Shown: positions 7,701-17,425, counted from the first letter of the stretch. The stretch: 35,183 bases of DNA from Solobacterium sp. (GCA_017433125.1 JAFRHT010000019.1:1-35183); one strand, 5' to 3'. The notes: generated by a model from the sequence alone, not told the origin. Numbers and translations are program-made.

Positions 7701-9314
7701 TTACCTGTTCAGGGTGCTGATAAAGCGCAGGAAGCCGCTGTTCCCTTCCGGCGTATTCTTGAAGACCCCGGCGTGTTCCAGCACCTGTGAGAAGACCACA
7801 CCGATCTCCTTTTCAATAATGCCGGCAAGCTCTGCATCCGCGTTCATGCGGCCCGCCGCCCGGATGGTTTCGGCCACGGTATCCCGGCGGTATGCCGGAT
7901 AGGCAGAACGGATGCCGTCAGCCCAGTCCGCGTGTGCTGCCAGTTCGGGGATGGCATGAATATCCTTCCCATCAAGCATGGCCTGCCGCAGCTGTTCCAT
8001 TTCGCCCAGCAGTCTGGCCGGCAGCACCGCCAGCCCCATCACCTCGATCAGGCCGATGTTTTCTTTCTTGATATGATGCAGCTCGGCATGCGGGTGGAAG
8101 ATGCCCAGCGGATGTTCCTCTGTCGTGCGGTTGTTGCGCAGCACCAGGTCCAGTTCAAACAGCCCGTCCCTGCAGCGGGCAATCGGGGTGATTGTGTTGT
8201 GAGGGGCAACGCCCTCCGGCAGATGTGCGTAATCCGCCTGGCAGAGCCTTCCCTCCGGATCTGTGAAAGCCAGGATATCCGCCGCTTCGTCCGTGTAATT
8301 GCGCCAGGCGCAGAGGATGCGGTCGGCCAGTTCGACCAGCCGGCTGGTATCATTACCCTGCAGACGGAGCACGGACATCGGCCAGTTCACAATGCCTGCC
8401 CTGATATCTTCAAAGCCGCTGAACTGCACTTCCTGCCGGATACCGGCCCGGGCCATCGGGAATTCATACCGGCCGCCCTGGTAGTGCTCATGGGTCAGGA
8501 TCGAACCGCCGACAATCGGCAGGTCCGCGTTGGAACCGAGGATATAATGCGGGAACCGGGTCACGAACTGCAGCAGCCGCACAAACGTGTTATGGTCAAT
8601 GACCATTGGGGTATGCCAGGCCGAAAGCACGATGCAGTGCTCGTTGTAATAGACATACGGTGAATACTGCATGAACCAGTTTTCCCCGGCAAGGGTCATG
8701 GGAATCAGCCGCAGATTCTGTCTGGCCGGATGATCAAGCCGGCCGTGATATCCTTCATTCTGCACACAGAGAAGACATTTCGGATAAGCATCCTGCTTCT
8801 TGGTCAGGGCCGCGGCAATGGCTGCCGGATCCTTTTCCGGTTTTGACAGATTGATGGTGATATCCAGCGCCCCATAGGGGGTTTCAGCCTGCCATTTACG
8901 GTCTTTTCTGACTCTGTATGTGCGGATGTAATCCGTATCCCGGGCCAGCCGGTAGAAATAATCCGTCGCCGCCTGCGGTGATTCCTTTTCCAGCGCCGCA
9001 AACGCCGCTGTCACTTCCGAAGGCCTGGGAGTCAGCACGCCCATGATCCGGGTGTCGAGCAGATCCCTGGAGGCGATCCCGCCGGCAATGACTCCCCGGT
9101 TTACGGCATCCGCCAGCAGACATGCCAGCATTTCCTCCAGCGGCCTTCCCGCCGTGCCGCCGTGCGGGTCAAAGTCCCCTTCCGGTTCCAGCTGCAGCGC
9201 ATCAAAAATCCCGTTGGCCGCATAGTATACATCATCAGGACCGATCAGGCTCCGTTCCAGTCCATAGGCAATCAGATCCCTGACCGTGTTTTCAATCTTC
9301 ATCATGTCTTCCAT
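7701..9314 (-). CDS. galT: UDP-glucose-hexose-1-phosphate uridylyltransferase, class II
   Basis: A 537-residue Leloir-pathway enzyme that exchanges UMP between UDP-glucose and galactose-1-phosphate (EC 2.7.7.12). It belongs to the Bacillota-type class II family rather than the short E. coli type. Recognisable features are TPRPSEV around residue 95, CLLCVQNEGYHGR, the nucleotide-binding IVGGSILTHEHYQGG, and HNTITPIAR with HPHAELHHIKKENIG in the C-terminal half. ATG 9314 has AAAGGG upstream; Met4 or Met5 are possible alternatives. It follows maf by 33 nt and ends before a terminator. No galK or galE is in the window. Confidence 0.9.
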   Translation of the reverse strand: MEDMMKIENTVRDLIAYGLERSLIGPDDVYYAANGIFDALQLEPEGDFDPHGGTAGRPLEEMLACLLADAVNRGVIAGGIASRDLLDTRIMGVLTPRPSEVTAAFAALEKESPQAATDYFYRLARDTDYIRTYRVRKDRKWQAETPYGALDITINLSKPEKDPAAIAAALTKKQDAYPKCLLCVQNEGYHGRLDHPARQNLRLIPMTLAGENWFMQYSPYVYYNEHCIVLSAWHTPMVIDHNTFVRLLQFVTRFPHYILGSNADLPIVGGSILTHEHYQGGRYEFPMARAGIRQEVQFSGFEDIRAGIVNWPMSVLRLQGNDTSRLVELADRILCAWRNYTDEAADILAFTDPEGRLCQADYAHLPEGVAPHNTITPIARCRDGLFELDLVLRNNRTTEEHPLGIFHPHAELHHIKKENIGLIEVMGLAVLPARLLGEMEQLRQAMLDGKDIHAIPELAAHADWADGIRSAYPAYRRDTVAETIRAAGRMNADAELAGIIEKEIGVVFSQVLEHAGVFKNTPEGNSGFLRFISTLNR

Positions 9315-9347
9315 ATTTCCTTCCCTTTCTGCCGGTTCCGCACTGTT

Positions 9348-9908
9348 TCAGAAGCCGGCCTGTTTCAGCAGTTCATATACCAGGTGCACCGGCAGACCCA
9401 TAATCGCATAGTAATCCCCTTCAATGCCGGTGATATACCGGGCTGCCATGCTCTGGATGCCGTATGCCCCGGCTTTGTCCAGCGGATCACCGGAGGCCGC
9501 ATATTCCCTGATCTCCGCCTCGCTCATGGCCGCAAAGGTCACATGACTGACGGAGACATCCGTCTGACAGAACCCCGGGCCCAGCAGGCAGACACCGGTC
9601 AGCACCTGGTGCGTCTTGCCCGAGAGTTCCTTCAGCATCCGGACGGCATCGTCCGCGTCCGCCGGTTTGCCCAGTACTTCCCCGTTCAGCACGACAATCG
9701 TGTCCGATCCCAGCACCAGCGCTTCGGGGTGTTTCGCATAGACAGCCGCCGCCTTGGCTTTGGCCAGTTTCTGTATTTCCTCACTCAGCGGCTTCTGCGG
9801 ATTCATCATTTCCTCAATATCCGCTGCTTCCACGGTAAACCGTTCCGTGCATTTTGCCAGCAGTTCCCGCCGCCGGGGTGACTGACTGGCCAGTATCAGT
9901 TCTTTCAT
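9348..9908 (-). CDS. maf: Maf-family nucleoside triphosphate pyrophosphatase
   Basis: A 186-residue Maf/YhdE protein of standard length. It has the N-terminal ASQSPRRRELL signature, the catalytic VLGSDTIVVLNGEVLGKP block, and the C-terminal DKAGAYGIQ motif. Maf proteins hydrolyse dTTP, UTP or modified nucleotides to the monophosphate and have been linked to septum control. The ATG at 9908 has an AAGGA about 10 nt upstream. It is the first gene of a maf-galT transcript and diverges from the sugar nucleotidyltransferase gene. Confidence 0.9.
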   Translation of the reverse strand: MKELILASQSPRRRELLAKCTERFTVEAADIEEMMNPQKPLSEEIQKLAKAKAAAVYAKHPEALVLGSDTIVVLNGEVLGKPADADDAVRMLKELSGKTHQVLTGVCLLGPGFCQTDVSVSHVTFAAMSEAEIREYAASGDPLDKAGAYGIQSMAARYITGIEGDYYAIMGLPVHLVYELLKQAGF

Positions 9909-9932
9909 GTGACATTATTCCTTTATGTGCAT

Positions 9933-9938
9933 ATTATA
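9933..9938 (-). promoter_or_regulatory. Candidate -10 box for maf-galT
   Basis: TATAAT is preceded by GG on the minus strand, 24 nt before the maf start. No convincing -35 box is visible. Confidence 0.4.
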
Positions 9939-9964
9939 CCCTGTTCGCTTTTCCGAAAGTGTAA

Positions 9965-9973
9965 TGCTATAAT
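9965..9973 (+). promoter_or_regulatory. Extended -10 promoter of the nucleotidyltransferase gene
   Basis: TGCTATAAT is a consensus extended -10 element, about 40 nt before the start codon, which compensates for a poor -35 region. Confidence 0.6.
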
Positions 9974-10012
9974 CAATTTGAACAATTTCGAAAGGAGTTT
10001 CATAAATCGATC

Positions 10013-10921
10013 ATGAAAAAACCGGTACTGGTAATTTTAGCAGCGGGCATCGGCAGCCGCTATGGAGGAATGAAACAGATTGACGGCGTGGGCAATCACG
10101 GTGAACCGATTATCGAGTTTTCCATCTATGACGCATACCGGGCCGGCTTTGAAAAAGTAATACTGATCATCAAGAAGGAGCACGAGGCTGTCTTTCGTTC
10201 CTGCCTGACTGACCGGGTAGAGCGGCACATGGAGGTCGGTTTCGCCTATCAGGATATGCATGACCTGCCGGACGGCCTGGAAGTGCCGGAAGGCAGAACT
10301 AAGCCGTGGGGCACAACCCATGCCCTGTGGGCCTGCCGGGATATCGTGGACGGACCGTTCGCGATCATCAACGCGGATGACTTCTACGGCCGCAATGCCT
10401 ACAAGACAATCTATGATTATCTCTGCAATGAGATCGAAGATGACAAATACGCGATGGTGGGCTGGCAGTGCAGAAACACCCTGACTGATCACGGTACGGT
10501 GACCCGGGGCGTCTGCCAGACAAATCCGGAAGGTTATCTGACCGATATCGTGGAGATCAAGGAGATTGCCAAGAAAGACGGAAAGTGCATCGCGATCCGG
10601 AACGGCAAGCCGGAGGAACTGCCGGATGACACGCTGGTATCAATGAACTTCTGGGGCTTCACACCAAAGATCTTCGCGGAAGTCGAGCCGATCATGGCCG
10701 CTTACCTGAAGACCAATATCCCGGTCAACCCGGAGAAATGCGAGCACGTGATTCCGACAGCGGTCGGCGATCTTGTGGAAAGCGGGAAATGCACCGTGAA
10801 GGTGCTCTCCAGCGCGGATGACTGGTTCGGCGTTACCTACCAGGAAGACAAGCCGGAAGTCATTAGGCGGATCCAGGAACTGAAGGATGCCGGGGTATAT
10901 CCCGACATCGTCTGGGAATAA
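10013..10921 (+). CDS. Sugar-1-phosphate nucleotidyltransferase
   Basis: A 302-residue GT-A fold nucleotidyltransferase. The N-terminus has the pyrophosphorylase signature LAAGIGSRYGGMKQ (GxGxRxG with a downstream Lys), and INADDFYG supplies the metal-binding Asp. RTKPWGTTHALWAC is typical for a group of Bacillota and bifidobacterial proteins that activate hexose or N-acetylhexosamine phosphates. The exact sugar and nucleotide cannot be read. The AAAGGAG ribosome site is 15 nt from the ATG, longer than usual, and no better in-frame start exists. It diverges from maf-galT, so a joint role in galactose or UDP-sugar supply is possible. Confidence 0.8.
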   Translation: MKKPVLVILAAGIGSRYGGMKQIDGVGNHGEPIIEFSIYDAYRAGFEKVILIIKKEHEAVFRSCLTDRVERHMEVGFAYQDMHDLPDGLEVPEGRTKPWGTTHALWACRDIVDGPFAIINADDFYGRNAYKTIYDYLCNEIEDDKYAMVGWQCRNTLTDHGTVTRGVCQTNPEGYLTDIVEIKEIAKKDGKCIAIRNGKPEELPDDTLVSMNFWGFTPKIFAEVEPIMAAYLKTNIPVNPEKCEHVIPTAVGDLVESGKCTVKVLSSADDWFGVTYQEDKPEVIRRIQELKDAGVYPDIVWE

Positions 10922-10925
10922 CAAT

Positions 10926-10970
10926 AAAAGGTGCGGGCATGAGCCTTCCGAATAAAGAAGTATTATGACA
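10926..10970 (+). repeat. Left 45-bp inverted repeat of the recombinase island
   Basis: It starts 5 nt after the nucleotidyltransferase stop. It matches the reverse complement of 15915-15959 at 36 of 45 positions without gaps, including blocks AAAAGGTGCGG, TGAGC and ATAAAGAAGTAT. The inner part can form a small stem, AATA-AAGAAG-TATT. Confidence 0.75.
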
Positions 10971-10974
10971 AATT

Positions 10975-11005
10975 CGGTGTAACCTTAATGGTTATGCCGT
11001 TTTTG
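10975..11005 (+). terminator. Probable terminator after the nucleotidyltransferase
   Basis: CGG-TG-TAACC, loop TTAAT, GGTTA-TG-CCG, then TTTTTG. The stem has a small internal mismatch. It lies just inside the left inverted repeat. Confidence 0.5.
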
Positions 11006-11028
11006 TTTGTTGTGTTTGATAGTAGCCG

Positions 11029-12630
<1,602 letters not shown>

Positions 12631-12670
12631 TTACCTCCTGTAGTTTTAAGTACTTGTTTTTTTCTACAGT

Positions 12671-12684
12671 CAGACACACAACAG
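12671..12684 (-). repeat. Short motif shared with the right island end
   Basis: The minus strand reads CTGTTGTGTGTCTG upstream of the recombinase gene. CTGTTGTGTGCCTG is on the plus strand at 15903-15916, overlapping the right inverted repeat: 13 of 14 bases agree. It may be a recombinase or regulator binding site. Confidence 0.35.
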
Positions 12685-12724
12685 TGCTGAAAGTAGTATA
12701 CCATTTCATACATCATCAATTCCA

Positions 12725-12934
12725 TCATCCGTTGTCTTGTTCCAGAAGATATTTGTTCCAGATGGATGCCAGGGAATGGATTCCTTCATAATCGGTTTCT
12801 ATCTCATAGAGGGTGTTGCCAATCTGTTCATAGATCTTCTGTTTCGGTAAGAAATGTGATGAGAAGTTCTTAAAGGTTATTACTCCGTTGTCATCGATCG
12901 AATAATTGTGTTTTCTGGTAGTTGTTTCTGACAT
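12725..12934 (-). CDS. 69-residue hypothetical protein of the island
   Basis: A small polar protein without membrane segments, starting MSETTTRKHNYSIDDNG and containing IGNTLYEIETDYEG. The ATG at 12934 has GGAGTG upstream at a usual distance. It is 100 nt upstream of the recombinase gene on the same strand, so the two may share a transcript. Small ORFs in this position of clostridial elements include TnpW-like proteins. The IGxTxYE pattern is faintly similar, but I cannot assign it. The function is unknown. Confidence 0.6.
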   Translation of the reverse strand: MSETTTRKHNYSIDDNGVITFKNFSSHFLPKQKIYEQIGNTLYEIETDYEGIHSLASIWNKYLLEQDNG

Positions 12935-13442
12935 TACATCACTCCTTTCGTCGAATATCTCTCAATTAATAGTGGGGACGGAATTGAACCTCTTTGGCTC
13001 AGATTTCTTTCAACTTTTTGAAATACCTTCCCATTACTATCTAGTGGATTGATTCTGGGGAAGTTGTACAGTCAGATCGACATTTTCTTCAAAATCCTTT
13101 CTGAATATGTCAAACACTGTCTGTTAAATTTCATCGTCAGAGCCTTCAGTTTAACAGATCCCTTCACTTATCTTTAGGGGACAGAAATGAGTGAAGTTGT
13201 TCAGATAAAATGAAAAAATCCGCAATCTTTTTATCGATCACGGATCTGTTGAAAGCATACTGCTATTCCTTCATCTGCGAAGGCTGTGAATGGTAATGAG
13301 CCGAGTGAAACGTCAGAGGGTTTGGGGAGCAGTATCCCCAACAAGTTGCCTGTCATCAAAAATCATGAAAATGAATTTTTGTATGACAAGGAGAATCTTG
13401 CTCTAATCAATAGAAAGCTATCGCCAATACAATGATAACTGA
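12935..13442. other. Noncoding, hairpin-rich stretch (possible oriT or structured RNA)
   Basis: No convincing gene lies in these 508 bases. Six inverted repeats follow one another: CTGTTAAA/TTTAACAG (13121-13157), CTTCACT/AGTGAAG (13162-13196), ATCCG/CGGAT (about 13218-13245), CCTTC/GAAGG (13268-13283), TTGGGGA-GCAGTA-TCCCCAA (13322-13341), and GTCATCAAAAAT/ATTTTTG(T)ATGAC (13352-13387). Clustered repeats of this kind are usual for transfer origins or structured RNAs. Which of these it is cannot be decided here. Confidence 0.5.
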
Positions 13443-14371
13443 TCATTCATTCGCATTGATCATAATATCCTGATAGAGTTCATTTGTTACAATTTCCGGA
13501 TCATTCCCAAAGAAGGCTTTTCCCGCTTCTTCGTCTCCTTGCAGATAATACATAAACCAGGCAGTAATATACCCATCGGGTTTGTAGAGAACCTCATTAT
13601 GCGGTGTGGATCTTCTTCTTGCAGCGATCTTGTTGTCAGGAATATCTTCATAGATTTCAACAATTGTTCACCGGTCACGACCCAGTCATCTCCTCCGCCT
13701 TCACCTGAAATAAGTAAGAGTGGAACATCCACCAAAGAAGCATCATAGTCCCAGAAAAGATTATGAGCCAGTGTTTTATTGGTCGGTGATAAAGACACAG
13801 CTGTTTTGTAGATGTCTTTATGTTTTGTATCAGTGATTGCATTGATGACTCCCACACCACCTTGAGAATGACCGACGATGCCGACATTATCGAAGTCAAC
13901 TTTCTGATAAAAGATGCTTTCTGTATCTTCGATCTTTTCATTCTCATGCATTCTTTCGAGATATCTGATACTCATCTCTGCTCCAAAGGCATTCCAGGAG
14001 TTCATTTCCTCCGTTCCGATTACGATGAAACCCCAGGAAGCATAGTGCTTCGCTACCACCGGATACTTAGACAACGGTGTTCCGCTTCCGTTGCATATGA
14101 CGATTACCGGATATTTCTTATCAGTATTCATTAATTCGGAAGGATAGTAGGTCCAAAACTTCCCGAAGTCCAGGAGTGTTCTTTCTTCCTTTAAAGACAC
14201 TTCATACGGGCCGTTTGCCATATACTTTGCTTCGATCTCGCCGCCTGTTTCCGTCTTTGTCTGATAACCAACAGGAACGGCAGGCCTGTTTCCCAGATAT
14301 TTCAATACTGCAAACGCTGCAATAATTACAATGATCAGAATGATTCCCAATATTTTCAATACTTTCTTCAT
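13443..14371 (-). pseudogene. Frameshifted membrane-anchored alpha/beta hydrolase
   Basis: The N-terminal frame gives a membrane anchor (about 7-25), a chlorophyllase/PETase-like hydrolase core (VIVICNGSGTP), the nucleophile elbow GHSQGG (S169) and an acid region (SGEGGGDDW). After residue 238 or so this frame turns into an implausible tail ending at 13487. In the neighbouring frame a natural-looking continuation (EIYEDIPDNKIAARR, then STPHNEVLYKPDGY and AWFMYYLQGDEEAGKAFFG) runs to a TGA at 13443-13445. It supplies the expected catalytic His. The shift lies near 13653-13669. As read, the protein lacks its C-terminus and catalytic His and is probably inactive, unless this is a sequencing error. 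It is 16 nt after the paralogous hydrolase gene. Confidence 0.75.
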
Positions 14372-14387
14372 TATCCTTTCCTTCCTG

Positions 14388-15245
14388 TTAGTTAATACGC
14401 GAATTGATCCATTCGCTAATATATTTTTCGGCCTCTCTGGCCATTAATTCCTGCTCAGGAGATTTGCTGGTAGCTTTCAGAATCTCATATTCTGGATTAT
14501 TCTCTTCAATGAAACCATGTTTGGAAGCTTCATATTTCTTGACAGTGGTATCTATGCCATTTTCCTCCAGGGACTTCTGATAGATGAGAGATCCTTCGCT
14601 GATGGGATCATTATCTGCAAGGATAAATAATGACGAGCACATACTCTTTCTGAAGGATTCGCTTTCTGCCAGATATGTATCATTTACTTCCTTGATAAAG
14701 CCGTAACAGATGATCTGTCCGGAAATGTCGATTCCTTCTTCTTTCAGTTTCAGTGTGGAAGCCATCGCGTGGTATCCTCCGGCGGAATAACCCATGATGA
14801 AGATATTATCTGTATCAATGTCATATTCATCCGCATGATTCACGAAATACTTGACGGTATCAACAACTTCATTCGTACCATAGGCAATATCATAATCTCC
14901 TTTGGCAAGCTTATAGTTCACTGTTACTACATCGACATTCCACTCTTTTGATATTCGATCACTCTGTGTATCCAGGGTATCGGCATCTCCTGCAATGAAA
15001 GCGCCGCCGTGAAGATTGATCACCAGCGGATGTTTTCTGCCGTCATTTAACAGATACAGATTGACATCGACATCCTCTTTATCATCTCGCGGAACATAGA
15101 AATGCGTACCGATCAGTTCTTCATCTGTTTTGATCATTAATGCCTGCTGCTTTTCCTGTTCTTTGGAATTCCTGATCATTGTAATGATCAGAACGGCGAT
15201 TATGGTCAATACCACGATTCCTGCCGCTTTTAACACTTTTTTCAT
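14388..15245 (-). CDS. Membrane-anchored alpha/beta hydrolase (HSL-like esterase)
   Basis: The product has 285 residues with an N-terminal anchor (about 7-24) and an esterase/lipase domain of the hormone-sensitive-lipase type. The oxyanion motif is NLHGGAF, the nucleophile elbow is GYSAGG, the acid lies in ADNDPI and the His in SKHGF, so the triad is complete. The substrate is unknown, probably a small acyl ester. The start has GAGG 8 nt upstream. The first residues (MKKVLK) resemble those of the next hydrolase. It diverges from the TetR gene, which probably controls this two-gene operon. Confidence 0.85.
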   Translation of the reverse strand: MKKVLKAAGIVVLTIIAVLIITMIRNSKEQEKQQALMIKTDEELIGTHFYVPRDDKEDVDVNLYLLNDGRKHPLVINLHGGAFIAGDADTLDTQSDRISKEWNVDVVTVNYKLAKGDYDIAYGTNEVVDTVKYFVNHADEYDIDTDNIFIMGYSAGGYHAMASTLKLKEEGIDISGQIICYGFIKEVNDTYLAESESFRKSMCSSLFILADNDPISEGSLIYQKSLEENGIDTTVKKYEASKHGFIEENNPEYEILKATSKSPEQELMAREAEKYISEWINSRIN

Positions 15246-15281
15246 GCATATACCCTCATCAGAGTTGTGTTGACTCTTCCT

Positions 15282-15330
15282 TCTATTAATGATACATTTG
15301 TTACGTTACATATGTTACATTGTATCAAAC
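15282..15330. promoter_or_regulatory. Hydrolase/TetR intergenic control region with repeated GTTAC units
   Basis: Between the divergent hydrolase and TetR genes lies GATACA (about 15289), then TGTTACGTTACATATGTTAC, then TGTATC. The GATACA/TGTATC pair is an inverted repeat and the TTAC units are tandem. This is a likely TetR binding zone; the exact operator is not resolved. Confidence 0.4.
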
Positions 15331-15381
15331 ATGACTTCAATATGACCGGAGAAAATGTTACAGAGACACGGAGATTGTTAC

Positions 15382-15879
15382 ATGGCAGAACAGTTATCAT
15401 ACGCAAAAACTGAACTTACAAAAGCTTTATTGCTGCTTCTGAAAAAGAAAAAACTGAACGAGATCACCATTAGCGAATTATGTAATAAGGCAGGCCTCAG
15501 CAGATTATCCTTTTACCGCAATTATGATTCGATGGAAGAGATCATCAGGGAACATCTTTCCGGGATCACTGATTCCTTTTTGGCTTCATCATCTGCAAAT
15601 TTCCGCACCACTCCAAGAGAAGAGTTCATAACCTTGCTGTTTGAGCATATGTACAGCATTAGAGATCTGGTTTCTCTCCTTATCGACAACAATCTTTCCT
15701 ATCTTTTGAAAGAAGAATTTGATGCTGCCTTCATGAGAAGTGTCAACACCTACAATGACCCTTACAGGTGCTATGCAGCTTCGGGAACTTACTTCAATCT
15801 ATTCTATTACTGGTTTTCTAATGGCTGCAAAGAAAAACCGTCCGAGGTATCTAGGATGTTGGACGGATTTCTCGTATAA
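15382..15879 (+). CDS. TetR/AcrR-family transcriptional regulator
   Basis: A 165-residue regulator with an N-terminal TetR helix-turn-helix (about 5-55; ITISELCNKAGLSRLSFYRNYDSMEEI) and a helical C-terminal domain of the type often found in Bacillota (YCYA-like AASGTYFNLFYYWFSNG before the end). ATG 15382 is preferred because GGAG is 8 nt upstream; an ATG at 15355 has GGAG only 3 nt away. It is divergent from the two-hydrolase operon of the island and is its likely repressor. The inducer is unknown. Confidence 0.85.
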   Translation: MAEQLSYAKTELTKALLLLLKKKKLNEITISELCNKAGLSRLSFYRNYDSMEEIIREHLSGITDSFLASSSANFRTTPREEFITLLFEHMYSIRDLVSLLIDNNLSYLLKEEFDAAFMRSVNTYNDPYRCYAASGTYFNLFYYWFSNGCKEKPSEVSRMLDGFLV

Positions 15880-15914
15880 TATTCAGTTTCTCAAATTCTA
15901 GCCTGTTGTGTGCC

Positions 15915-15959
15915 TGTCTTGATACTTCTTTATCAGGATCGCTCACAGCCGCACCTTTT
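15915..15959 (-). repeat. Right 45-bp inverted repeat of the recombinase island
   Basis: It is the inverted partner of 10926-10970 (36 of 45 identical). The inner segment forms TGATA-AAGAAG-TATCA. One base-pair difference from the left copy is compensated on the other arm (A-T versus G-C). It ends 12 nt from the coaX stop. Confidence 0.75.
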
Positions 15960-15971
15960 GTTTTCTGCCGG

Positions 15972-16754
15972 TTATACTCTGCCGGCTTTTTTCATCAGGT
16001 CATAGATGACCCGCATGCCATGGTATGCCAGGTCCGGGTCATACTCGTCAATCAGATCGGTGGCCGAAGATACAACCCTGCCCAGGCCGCCGGTTGCGAT
16101 GACCCGGCAGTCCGGATCGTGCAGTTCTTCTTTCATCCGGCGGATAATCGTTTCAATCATGCCGATATAGCCGATGACCACACCCACCTGCATGGCATCC
16201 ACCGTGTTGGAAGCCAGTGAACTTTCCGGCACCCGGATCTCGATCTCCGGCAGCTTGGCAGTGTTATCAGTCAGCACATTGGCGCTGATCCCCAGACCCG
16301 GGCAGATGACCGCATAACGGAAGAACGCGTCTTTGGATACATAAGTCAGGGTTGTGGCAGTGCCGAAATCAAGCACCAGGCAGGAATCCTGAACCCGGCT
16401 GTATGCGGCCGCCATATCCACCAGCAGGTCTGCGCCGACCTCACGGGGATTGTCGATCGCCACAGTAATGCCGGTCTCGGTTTCATGATCGATGATCAGC
16501 GGTTTTCTGCCAAACGTCTTGAAAACAGCGGCGCTGAGGGTATAGTTCAGTTTCGGCACAACACTGGACAGCACAATATCATCAATTTCCTCCGGACGGA
16601 CCCCTGCCGTTTCCAGGAAGGAATAGAGAAATGTCATGAATTCATCGCTGGTCCGGGGTGTTTTTGTCATCAGCCGGAAACTGTCCACAATCCGGTCCCC
16701 GTCCATCAGCCCGATGGCAATGTTGGTGTTGCCGGTATCAATCGTCAGAAGCAT
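15972..16754 (-). CDS. coaX: Type III pantothenate kinase
   Basis: A 260-residue ASKHA-fold kinase that phosphorylates pantothenate, the first step of CoA synthesis. The ATP-binding DTGNTNIAIG lies at the N-terminus, GADLLVDMAAAY supplies the catalytic Asp region, DFGTATT is the second phosphate motif, and ATGGLGR lies near the C-terminus. ATG 16754 is preferred: AAGGAG lies 9 nt upstream, while a GTG at 16760 would be only 3 nt away. It diverges from the phosphoesterase gene. Confidence 0.93.
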   Translation of the reverse strand: MLLTIDTGNTNIAIGLMDGDRIVDSFRLMTKTPRTSDEFMTFLYSFLETAGVRPEEIDDIVLSSVVPKLNYTLSAAVFKTFGRKPLIIDHETETGITVAIDNPREVGADLLVDMAAAYSRVQDSCLVLDFGTATTLTYVSKDAFFRYAVICPGLGISANVLTDNTAKLPEIEIRVPESSLASNTVDAMQVGVVIGYIGMIETIIRRMKEELHDPDCRVIATGGLGRVVSSATDLIDEYDPDLAYHGMRVIYDLMKKAGRV

Positions 16755-16786
16755 ACGCACATTCTCCTTTCAGGATCTCTGTTCTG

Positions 16787-16821
16787 ATTATAATGCGGAT
16801 TGCCTGTGATTCGGCTATAAT
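16787..16821. promoter_or_regulatory. Divergent -10 boxes for coaX and the phosphoesterase
   Basis: TATAAT on the minus strand (16787-16792) serves coaX, and TATAAT on the plus strand (16816-16821) serves the phosphoesterase. The -35 boxes are weak in both directions. Confidence 0.5.
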
Positions 16822-16843
16822 TCTCGGGAAGGAGTCAATTATT

Positions 16844-17386
16844 ATGAAATATCTGGTTATCTCTGATATACATGGGGCTGCGGACGGTGTCCGCAGGGCC
16901 CTGGAAGCGATCTCATATCACGGCTGCGATGCCGTGCTCTGTCTGGGTGATGTACTTTATCACGGTCCGCGCAACGAACTGCCGGAAGACTACGCCCCGA
17001 AAGAGGTCATTGCCCTGCTGAATCCGCTGTACGAGAAGATCACTGCTGTGCGCGGCAACTGTGATGCCGAAGTGGACCAGATGGTTCTCGATTTTCCCGT
17101 GACCGCTGACTACAACATCCTGTATCTGGGGGCGCGGAAAGTCTTCCTGAGCCACGGGCACATTTACAGTCCGGAGCACCTGCCCCACCTGCAGGCCGGT
17201 GATGTCTTCCTCTCCGGACACACCCATATCCCCACCTGTGAGATCTGTGAGGGCATCTATCTGCTGAACCCCGGGTCCTGTGCCCTGCCGAAGGGCAGCC
17301 ATCCCCGCTCTTACGGTATTCTGGATGAAACCGGCTTCACGGTCTTCAGCCTGGACCACAAGGTCTGTGAGACTATACAGTTCTGA
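16844..17386 (+). CDS. YfcE/MJ0936-type metallophosphoesterase
   Basis: A 180-residue calcineurin-like phosphoesterase. The metal-ligand motifs are SDIHGA (DxH), LGDVLYHGP (GDxxxxG), RGNCD (GNCD), SHGH and GHTHIP. These small enzymes hydrolyse phosphodiesters with Mn2+; YfcE is the usual relative, and the physiological substrate is open. ATG 16844 is supported by GGAAGGAG 9 nt upstream. It ends at a strong terminator shared with the convergent ribokinase operon. Confidence 0.88.
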   Translation: MKYLVISDIHGAADGVRRALEAISYHGCDAVLCLGDVLYHGPRNELPEDYAPKEVIALLNPLYEKITAVRGNCDAEVDQMVLDFPVTADYNILYLGARKVFLSHGHIYSPEHLPHLQAGDVFLSGHTHIPTCEICEGIYLLNPGSCALPKGSHPRSYGILDETGFTVFSLDHKVCETIQF

Positions 17387-17387
17387 A

Positions 17388-17425
17388 GAAAAAGGCGGTT
17401 CACATATGCTGTGAACCGCTTTTTC
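17388..17425. terminator. Bidirectional terminator between phosphoesterase and ribokinase
   Basis: GCGGTTCAC-ATATGCT-GTGAACCGC, a 9-bp perfect stem, is flanked by A-run and T-run. It serves both convergent transcripts. Confidence 0.85.

Noticed and set aside
10926-10970. Left inverted repeat as simple terminator
   Set aside because: The 45-bp unit itself has only a short weak stem; the T-run hairpin lies just inside it at 10975-11005.
12972-12998. tRNA-3'-end-like sequence on the minus strand (GGTTCAATTCC followed by CCCCAC)
   Set aside because: The T-stem does not pair beyond two base pairs, and no anticodon or D arm is found. Probably chance.
13253-13435. 60-codon open frame on the plus strand in the noncoding island stretch
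   Set aside because: It lacks an ATG and a ribosome site and coincides with strong hairpins that better explain the sequence.
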